Source of the DNA: [Eubacterium] saphenum
GTDB lineage: Bacteria > Bacillota > Clostridia > Lachnospirales > Anaerotignaceae
DNA length: 37,734 bases
Direction: 5' to 3'
Assembly (NCBI GenBank): GCA_004557645.1
Contig: SFGI01000019.1
Coordinates: forward strand, 1 to 37,734
Both the position numbers and the translations under genes were made by a program. Below are positions 32,790-37,734 of this stretch, piece by piece (within the stretch, counting starts at the first letter, position 1; each line of letters begins with the position of its first letter). The notes beneath the pieces are model-generated. The model ran no database searches and had not been told where the DNA came from. It saw only the letters and a list, made by a program, of their open reading frames with translations.

Positions 32790-34304
32790 ATGGGATTATT
32801 TGATTTTTTCAAAAAGAAACCAACAGAAGAAACGCCCGCAGTCGAAGAACGGCAGGAAGGTGTTGTGGAGATCGAAGGGCTGGAAGTGGAAACAGGCACG
32901 GAGAACGATGAGATCCTTTTGGATGTAGATGGCAAAAAGGATATGAATGCCGCTGTCCATGCAGTGATGGACGAAGAAGAAATTCAGATCGATCGTGCCG
33001 GCGAAGATATCCTGTATCAGGAGGATGCAGCGGAAGAAAATGAAATCGAAATTGAATTCACAGCCGAGGATGGCGAAGAGGTGCTGACAGCAGAAAGTGA
33101 AGCAGAAGCAGAGGCCATTCTGGATGAACTGACAGACATGGCTGGCGAAATTTTGGCAGAAAAACCTCTGGCAGACGATGAAGTGGTCGTTGCTTTGGAG
33201 GATGGCGAAGTTTTCACAGCAGATAACGAAGCAGATGCCATTGCCTTTGTGGAAGAGCTTTCCAGTGTAGCGGAAGAATTGGCAGAGGAATGCAATCAGG
33301 AAGAGCCTGCGGCGGAAGAAGCGGCAGAAGAACCTGTTCAGGAAGAAACAGCTCAGGAAGAACCCGCAGAAGAAAAGCCTGCCAAAATGGGCTTCTTTGC
33401 CAAGCTGAAGGCAGGGCTGGATAAGACAAGAAAGAACATCCTTGGCGGCGTGGACGGCGTTTTGGGTGCCTTTACTAAAATTGACGAGGATTTGTTTGAG
33501 GAGTTGGAAGAAGCCCTCATCATGGCGGACTTGGGCGTGCAGACTACCATGGATATCGTGGAAAACCTGCGGAAACGGGTGAAAAAAGAACACGCCACAG
33601 ACCCCGCAGTCATCAAAGATATGCTGATTGATGAAATTACAGCTATTTTGGAAGAGGGCGCAGAGGAAGAAGAAAATCTGCCTTCTCCTTCTGTGCTGCT
33701 GGTGATTGGCGTCAATGGTGTTGGGAAAACAACGACTATTGGCAAGCTTGCCCACAACTTTAAGGAGGATGGCAAATCTGTCCTGTTGGCGGCGGCGGAT
33801 ACCTTCCGTGCAGCAGCCATCGACCAGCTGGAGATCTGGGGCGAACGTTCCGATATCCAGGTGGTGAAGCATGAAGAAAAATCCGACCCTGCGGCAGTTG
33901 TGTTCGATGCAGTCCATGAAGCAAGAAAGCAGAACGCAGACCTGCTCATCTGCGACACGGCAGGCCGTCTGCATAACAAGAAAAACCTGATGGAAGAGCT
34001 GAAAAAGATCGCTCGTGTCATCGAAAGAGAATACCCCGCTGCCCATAAGGAAGTTTATCTGGTGCTGGATGCGACCACAGGTCAGAATGCCCTGCAGCAG
34101 GCGAAGCTGTTCAAGGAAGTTGCCGATATCACAGGTATCGTGCTGACAAAGCTGGACGGTACAGCAAAGGGCGGCATTGTGGTGGCCATCAAGAGTGAAT
34201 TGCAGATCCCCGTGCGCTATATCGGCGTAGGCGAAGGGATCAACGATCTGCAGAAATTCAATGCGGCAGAATTTGCCGGTGCATTGTTTGGTAAGGAGGC
34301 ATAA
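32790..34304 (+). CDS. ftsY: FtsY, SRP receptor GTPase
   Basis: 504 residues. The first ~200 form a very acidic A domain rich in Glu and Ala. The NG domain follows with GVNGVGKTTTIGKLA (G1, near 307-321), DTFRAAAIDQL, DTAGRLHNKKNLMEEL (G3) and TKLDGTAKGG (G4). FtsY brings SRP-bound ribosomes to the membrane translocon. The acidic N-terminus is longer than in Bacillus FtsY (329 residues) and more like E. coli's. AAGGAG precedes the ATG; the SUFU gene starts 4 bp after the stop. Confidence 0.97.
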   Translation: MGLFDFFKKKPTEETPAVEERQEGVVEIEGLEVETGTENDEILLDVDGKKDMNAAVHAVMDEEEIQIDRAGEDILYQEDAAEENEIEIEFTAEDGEEVLTAESEAEAEAILDELTDMAGEILAEKPLADDEVVVALEDGEVFTADNEADAIAFVEELSSVAEELAEECNQEEPAAEEAAEEPVQEETAQEEPAEEKPAKMGFFAKLKAGLDKTRKNILGGVDGVLGAFTKIDEDLFEELEEALIMADLGVQTTMDIVENLRKRVKKEHATDPAVIKDMLIDEITAILEEGAEEEENLPSPSVLLVIGVNGVGKTTTIGKLAHNFKEDGKSVLLAAADTFRAAAIDQLEIWGERSDIQVVKHEEKSDPAAVVFDAVHEARKQNADLLICDTAGRLHNKKNLMEELKKIARVIEREYPAAHKEVYLVLDATTGQNALQQAKLFKEVADITGIVLTKLDGTAKGGIVVAIKSELQIPVRYIGVGEGINDLQKFNAAEFAGALFGKEA

Positions 34305-34307
34305 GAA

Positions 34308-35042
34308 ATGTCTGAAGAGATCAAAAGAGAAAATGCCGTATATGAATACGGTGAACTGGAACAGAGAACAGAACGCCGCCCCGCAAAGGTGACGCCTTAT
34401 GAAAGAGAAATATGTCAGCACATGGAAGGATTGTTCCCCCATCGTGTGACAAGGGTCTATCGTGAGATCGATTCCGAATTCCTGAATGTGAATGTTTATG
34501 TGATGAAAGCACCTACAAAGAAGGACTTTCATGTCATTTATACCACCGGCATGAGCGCAATGCCCATGACCCTGCCCCCGGAATTCCTGCCTAAGTATAA
34601 GGATTTGGAACGGGCGGAATTGCTGCTGTTTTTGCCTGCGGAATGGGATATCCTGACGGGCTATGAAACAGATAAGGACGTACCCGACCATCTTTGGTGG
34701 CCTGTGGGGCTGATGAAGTATCTGGCTCGGTTTCCTCATGAATTCAAAACATGGCTGGGCTGGGGACATACCCTGCCCAATTCTGCGGAGTGCGTGCCCT
34801 ATGACGACAGCACAAAGCTTTGCGGCGTGATGCTGGGGGCATTGCAGGAAAATATCAGTATGTTCCGCACAGAAGATCATACGCAGATCAATATGTACTG
34901 CGTGATGCCTTTGTATAAAGAAGAAATGGAATATCAGAAAAACGAAGGCACAGAAGCACTGATGCAGAAGCTGGCGGCACTGAATGGCTTTGGGATGATC
35001 GTATTCCCTGACCGACCCAATGTTTGCGCGGAAGAAGAATAA
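34308..35042 (+). CDS. Suppressor-of-fused (SUFU) domain protein
   Basis: 244 residues. Similar to bacterial SUFU-domain proteins, with the characteristic HVIYTTGMSAMPMTLP, RAELLLFLPAEWDI, WWPVGLMKYLARFPHEFKTWLGWGHTLPN and MYCVMPLYKEEMEY. In bacteria such proteins often serve as immunity or protein-binding modules, but none of the usual toxin partners is next to it. Here it is tightly linked to ftsY (AAGGAGG within the end of ftsY) and ends at a terminator. The role is unknown. Confidence 0.88.
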   Translation: MSEEIKRENAVYEYGELEQRTERRPAKVTPYEREICQHMEGLFPHRVTRVYREIDSEFLNVNVYVMKAPTKKDFHVIYTTGMSAMPMTLPPEFLPKYKDLERAELLLFLPAEWDILTGYETDKDVPDHLWWPVGLMKYLARFPHEFKTWLGWGHTLPNSAECVPYDDSTKLCGVMLGALQENISMFRTEDHTQINMYCVMPLYKEEMEYQKNEGTEALMQKLAALNGFGMIVFPDRPNVCAEEE

Positions 35043-35046
35043 GTAG

Positions 35047-35076
35047 AAAGAGAGCGGCGAAAGCGGCTCTCTTTTT
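35047..35076 (+). terminator. Terminator of the smc-ftsY-SUFU unit
   Basis: AAAGAGAGC (35047-35055) pairs with GCTCTCTTT (35066-35074), followed by TT. It lies 4 bp after the stop codon. Confidence 0.9.
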
Positions 35077-35078
35077 CA

Positions 35079-35114
35079 TAAAAATGACCGCCTAACCTGC
35101 AAGTTAGACGGTCA
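35079..35114 (-). terminator. Terminator for the minus-strand stalk-domain gene
   Basis: TGACCGcCTAAC (35085-35096) pairs with GTTAGaCGGTCA (35103-35114) around one mismatch. On the minus strand it is followed by TTTTTAT (complement of 35079-35084), 65 bp past the gene. Confidence 0.8.
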
Positions 35115-35179
35115 AACACCATTTTTCAGAACTGACTGACCTACCACAAGCGGTAATCCTTTTTTATGCTTAGAAGCCT

Positions 35180-35881
35180 TTATCGAATGGTAATGTTAGC
35201 AAGCCCGACATGTGGTTCCCAAAAGGCATCTGTGGTGCAAACAATTTTAAGTTGCAGTCCGTGATTCAAGGGAATAGATACCGTTTGTGGCAATCTTCCT
35301 GCATCTATATCTATCTCTTCTACAACTCTGCCATCTACAATAAAAGTTAAGGTTGCATCGCTCTGGCTTGAATAGCCTGAACTGTCAATGTGACCATAGG
35401 TAAACTCCATGGTAGAATATTGACCGTTTAAATTAAATAGAGCATAGGCATTATCTGCAAAAATATCAAATCCATTGCTATATTTTTGTCCGGACATCGG
35501 AAAACTTTTTCCTTCAGATTTTAAAACTTTTTTAAAGTTACTTTGTTGGTAAGGCGGGCAAACATCTACCAAATAGGTTTCATTTGCGGTCATTTCATCC
35601 CATAGATAGACACTCTTTGTTCTGCCATCCCATGTAACACCAAAATCTGCTAGATTGGCAGTAGCACGCAAGGGCAAATACGTGGTTCCGTTATAGATGA
35701 AGGGCTCTACCTTTTTGCCGTTTGCATCTTTCAAGTTGCACAAAGTGTTGTCCTTGTAAACCTTAATGTTGTCGTACTGTACAGTGATCGTTTCCATGTT
35801 GCTTTTGGCATATGCAACACCGCATGTTCCGATGGAGCCAATCAATAAGCCTGCAACGATTCCTTTTAATTCTTTTTTCAA
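35180..35881 (-). CDS. Secreted stalk-domain / NPCBM-like protein
   Basis: 233 residues starting at TTG 35881, with AGGAGG at about 8 bases and its own possible promoter. Signal peptide: MKKELKGIVAGLLIGSIG, cleavage likely after VAYA. Residues ~33-95 form a copper-amine-oxidase N-terminal ('stalk') domain (IKVYKDNTLCNL, FIYNGTTYLPLRATANLADFG, WDGRTKSVYL). Residues ~115-233 resemble an NPCBM/NEW2 carbohydrate-binding fold (FDIFADNAYALFNLNGQY, LTFIVDGRVVEEIDIDAG, LKIVCTTDAFWEPHVGLANI). It is probably a cell-surface glycan-binding protein. It lies in frame with the upstream resolvase, but internal start signals argue for independent translation. Confidence 0.75.
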   Translation of the reverse strand: MKKELKGIVAGLLIGSIGTCGVAYAKSNMETITVQYDNIKVYKDNTLCNLKDANGKKVEPFIYNGTTYLPLRATANLADFGVTWDGRTKSVYLWDEMTANETYLVDVCPPYQQSNFKKVLKSEGKSFPMSGQKYSNGFDIFADNAYALFNLNGQYSTMEFTYGHIDSSGYSSQSDATLTFIVDGRVVEEIDIDAGRLPQTVSIPLNHGLQLKIVCTTDAFWEPHVGLANITIR

Positions 35882-36670
35882 AATATGACCTCCTTCTACA
35901 AATGTCAATATGTGTACCTTTTGAGACCTATTTCTGTATAACAAGAATACTATAAAATTCCCGATTTTGCAACATATTTTGATTGTTTTTACAAAAAAGC
36001 AGTGTACATATCGATTCCAATTTGCTAATCCAACATTTATCAATAAGTACACTTTTTGAGACAATTTTTTTGTCTGTAAAATCTGGTATTCTCGTAAGCG
36101 GCGATAAAATGTCGCTCTGCTCAAATCACATTTTTTCAACACTTCCTCAAAATCCAGCGTTCCTTTTTGCCATGCGGCGACAATCTCTCCGAAATCCTCC
36201 GGCACTTTCTTCATGGGTCTGCCGAATTTCACGCCCTTTTGCTTGGCGGCGGCGATGCCCTCCGCCTGCCGTTTTCGGATATTCACCCGCTCGTTTTCTG
36301 CTACAAAGGACAAAATTTGCAGCACCAAATCCGCAATGAAGGTGCCCATCAGGTTTTTTCCGTTTCTGGTATCCAGCAAGGGCATATCAATGACGCAGAT
36401 ATCCACGCCGATTTCCTTCGTCAGGATACGCCATTGTCGCTGAATCTCCTCATAATTGCGTCCCAGTCGGTCGATGCTTAAAATATAGAGCAAATCGCCT
36501 TGCTTCAATTTTTTCACCAGCTTTTTATATTGGGGGCGTTGGAAATCCTTTCCCGATTGCTTATCCAGAAAAATATTTTTCTCGGGGATATGCTGTTCTT
36601 CCATGGCTAGCATCTGCCTGTCCTCGTTTTGGTCTGTGCTGGATACCCTGATATATCCGTATGTTTTCAA
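35180..36670 (-). CDS. Resolvase-family recombinase, frame fused to a stalk-domain protein
   Basis: One 496-codon frame. It starts at TTG 36670 after AGGAGGG. Residues 1-~145 are a small serine recombinase: MKTYGYIRVSSTDQNEDRQ with catalytic Ser near 10, and LLYILSIDRLGRNY with the active-site Arg pair. Residues ~150-200 form a helix-turn-helix (DFEEVLKKCDLSRATFYRRLREY). Homologues end about here (near 36077). This frame runs on for some 65 codons without a stop, through AT-rich, cysteine- and aromatic-rich sequence that looks non-coding, and enters the signal peptide of a separate secreted protein. Most likely these are two genes and the fusion is an accident of an open spacer. The alternative is a real fusion polypeptide. 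Confidence 0.7.
   Translation of the reverse strand: MKTYGYIRVSSTDQNEDRQMLAMEEQHIPEKNIFLDKQSGKDFQRPQYKKLVKKLKQGDLLYILSIDRLGRNYEEIQRQWRILTKEIGVDICVIDMPLLDTRNGKNLMGTFIADLVLQILSFVAENERVNIRKRQAEGIAAAKQKGVKFGRPMKKVPEDFGEIVAAWQKGTLDFEEVLKKCDLSRATFYRRLREYQILQTKKLSQKVYLLINVGLANWNRYVHCFFVKTIKICCKIGNFIVFLLYRNRSQKVHILTFVEGGHILKKELKGIVAGLLIGSIGTCGVAYAKSNMETITVQYDNIKVYKDNTLCNLKDANGKKVEPFIYNGTTYLPLRATANLADFGVTWDGRTKSVYLWDEMTANETYLVDVCPPYQQSNFKKVLKSEGKSFPMSGQKYSNGFDIFADNAYALFNLNGQYSTMEFTYGHIDSSGYSSQSDATLTFIVDGRVVEEIDIDAGRLPQTVSIPLNHGLQLKIVCTTDAFWEPHVGLANITIR
35905..36062 (-). repeat. Two ~23-bp direct repeats around the end of the resolvase gene
   Basis: Positions 35905-35927 (TCAATATGTGTACCTTTTGAGAC) and 36040-36062 are 19 of 23 identical and lie 135 bp apart in the same orientation. 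A weaker third copy at 36714-36736 sits upstream of the resolvase start. They could be binding or crossover sites of the resolvase or traces of its insertion. Confidence 0.5.
35944..35972 (-). promoter_or_regulatory. Possible promoter of the stalk-domain gene
   Basis: On the minus strand TTGCAA (35972-35967) and TATTCT (35949-35944) are 17 bp apart, about 60 bp ahead of the TTG start and between the two direct repeats. Confidence 0.4.
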
Positions 36671-36713
36671 TAAAATCCCTCCTTTTGCATCCTATTTTAA
36701 AAAATATGAGGTT

Positions 36714-36736
36714 TCAAAAAGACTCATTTTGAGAAA
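36714..36736 (-). repeat. Third, weaker copy of the ~23-bp motif
   Basis: The sequence begins TCAAAAAG and ends TTTTGAGAAA, resembling the copies at 35905 and 36040 with a one-base gap. It lies 44 bp upstream of the resolvase start, where an autorepressing recombinase would bind. Confidence 0.35.
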
Positions 36737-36746
36737 TGTCCCTTTT

Positions 36747-36812
36747 TGTCGGTTCATTTTTCTTTTCCATTCAGCAAAATCGACAGGTTTTACCGCTTCG
36801 TCCGCCTATAAT
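36747..36812 (+). promoter_or_regulatory. Spo0A-type promoter of spoIIGA-sigE
   Basis: TATAAT (36807-36812) has TCGACA (36780-36785) 21 bp upstream. This is an over-long spacing, known from the Bacillus spoIIG promoter, which needs Spo0A. The -35 overlaps a reverse-strand TGTCGAT, one base off the 0A box TGTCGAA. A second weaker box, TGTCGGT, lies at 36747-36753. Confidence 0.55.
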
Positions 36813-36832
36813 CAAAACTATGGAGGAAAGAT

Positions 36833-37690
36833 ATGGAACCAACAATTTACATAGATGTATTGTTTTTCGTGACCTGGGGCATGGATGCCTTTCTGCTCTG
36901 GGCGGCGGGGCGCATCGCTGGCTTTCGGGGAAAGAACTGGCGTATTCTTTTGGGCGGGTTTCTTTCGGCGGTGCTGTATTGCGGATGGCTTTGTCTGTTT
37001 CGGAAAAACGGCGGCTTGCTTTTGTCTCTGCTGCTTTTGACGGCGGGAACGGCTGTGGCCTATTTTCCTAAACGGCTGCGGAATTTCCTGCGGCTTTTTG
37101 GGGCGGCATTGCTGGCGTCCTTCCTGATGGGCGGTGGTGTAAACGTGCTTTTTACTATGACCCAAGCCCAGCGTTTTTTGGGGCAGGGCATCGCTTTGCG
37201 AAAGGGATATCCCTGGTGGCTGCTTCCTTGGTCTGTGATCACGGCATATCTCCTGCTGAAATGGGGAGGAAGATGGATGGAAAGCCATATCCAGCGCAGA
37301 TGGGAATTTTGCACGGCGACTGTCCGTTGGAAGGGAAAGCAGGCAGAGGGGCGCACCCTGATCGACACCGGAAACGGCTTGCGGCAGCGGGATGGACGAG
37401 GCGTAGCCGTTTTGGAGATTGCCGCATTGCTGCCTCTTTTCACGGCGGAGGAAAGCGTCCGTATCCTTTCCGGGCAGATGGAGGAACTTGGTCTGGAATT
37501 TATCCCCTTTACCAGTTTGGGCAACCCCGACGGGAAGCTTTGGGGGATACGGGCGGAAGAATTGAGCTTATCCTTTGGAGAGCAGAGGATCCTACATAAA
37601 AATATTTTTCTGGGCATTTCTATGGAAGCATTTACAGGGTCATATGAAGGGCTGGTGCCGCCCTGTTTATTAGAGGAGGAATCAGGATGA
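36833..37690 (+). CDS. spoIIGA: SpoIIGA, pro-sigma-E processing peptidase
   Basis: 285 residues. Five membrane helices occupy the first ~145 residues, starting with IYIDVLFFVTWGMDAFLL. The cytoplasmic aspartic-protease-like domain has RTLIDTGNGL with the catalytic Asp178, and FIPFTSLGNPDGKLWGI. SpoIIGA, activated by SpoIIR from the forespore, cleaves pro-sigma-E in the mother cell. GGAGGA precedes the ATG. Its stop overlaps the start of sigE (ATGA), the standard spoIIG operon. Confidence 0.95.
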   Translation: MEPTIYIDVLFFVTWGMDAFLLWAAGRIAGFRGKNWRILLGGFLSAVLYCGWLCLFRKNGGLLLSLLLLTAGTAVAYFPKRLRNFLRLFGAALLASFLMGGGVNVLFTMTQAQRFLGQGIALRKGYPWWLLPWSVITAYLLLKWGGRWMESHIQRRWEFCTATVRWKGKQAEGRTLIDTGNGLRQRDGRGVAVLEIAALLPLFTAEESVRILSGQMEELGLEFIPFTSLGNPDGKLWGIRAEELSLSFGEQRILHKNIFLGISMEAFTGSYEGLVPPCLLEEESG

Positions 37691-37734
37691 AAGAATGGAA
37701 ATATTTGCTGTTTTTGGCGAAATACCATGCAGAA
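37687..37734 (+). CDS. sigE: Start of sigE (pro-sigma-E), cut by window edge
   Basis: ATG 37687 overlaps the spoIIGA stop and has GAGGAATCAGG upstream. Only 16 codons are in the window (MKEWKYLLFLAKYHAE), consistent with the basic/hydrophobic pro-sequence of sigma-E. Assignment rests on position after spoIIGA. Confidence 0.75.
   Translation, partial: MKEWKYLLFLAKYHAE

Noticed and set aside
32796..34880. 694-codon minus-strand frame opposite ftsY
   Set aside because: Shadow of the Glu/Ala-rich ftsY codons (GAA/GCA reverse to TTC/TGC); no start signals or domain.

Overview
The window comes from the chromosome of an endospore-forming, low-to-moderate GC Firmicute of class Clostridia. A Lachnospirales-like relative such as Anaerotignum is my guess from protein flavour only. 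The evidence is spoIVA and spoIIGA-sigE, the CIRCE-controlled hrcA-grpE-dnaK-dnaJ operon behind hemW, the sepF-yggT-ylmH-divIVA cell-division block, strong AGGAGG ribosome binding sites and frequent TTG/GTG starts. I see no rRNA, tRNA or CRISPR array.

Layout. (1) Positions 1-600: the last codons of a large serine recombinase, then the end of its element lodged in a regulator gene (HTH plus superoxide-reductase-like domain), leaving a headless 3' fragment. (2) 618-3093, minus strand: a small acidic lipoprotein and an LTA-synthase-like sulfatase. (3) 3300-9527: hemW and the heat-shock operon, with a palindromic repeat between dnaK and dnaJ. (4) 9563-12170: a cation diffusion facilitator behind a NiCo (czcD) riboswitch, and a TPR glycosyltransferase. 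(5) 12234-14989, minus strand: two small membrane proteins flanking a LysR regulator, then asnA. (6) 15118-18212: a BlaI/M56-peptidase signalling pair with two visible operators and an unusually large sensor domain. (7) 18397-20276: spoIVA and, convergent to it, acylphosphatase. (8) 20413-29126: a HlyD-like adaptor behind a structured leader, yggS, sepF, yggT, ylmH, divIVA, lspA, rluD, and then PyrB-like and PyrC-like proteins. (9) 29155-35042: smc, ftsY and a SUFU-domain protein. (10) 35180-36670: a resolvase whose frame runs without a stop into a secreted stalk-domain/NPCBM-like protein, surrounded by three copies of a ~23-bp motif. (11) 36747-37734: a Spo0A-type promoter, spoIIGA and the start of sigE.

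The strongest candidate for something new is the pyrB/pyrC pair at 26929-29126. It sits at the position the pyr operon has in Bacillus (lspA-rluD-pyr). Both reading frames are intact, yet both enzymes have lost key catalytic residues: the ATCase STRTR motif, its loop lysine and the HPTQ histidine; and the DHOase HxH second histidine, the substrate arginine and the catalytic aspartate of TDHAPH. This looks like a preserved pseudoenzyme pair or a repurposed activity. Other leads are the dispersed hairpin repeats with compensatory stem changes, three unassigned structured intergenic elements, the element junction at about position 88, and the resolvase-stalk fusion frame.
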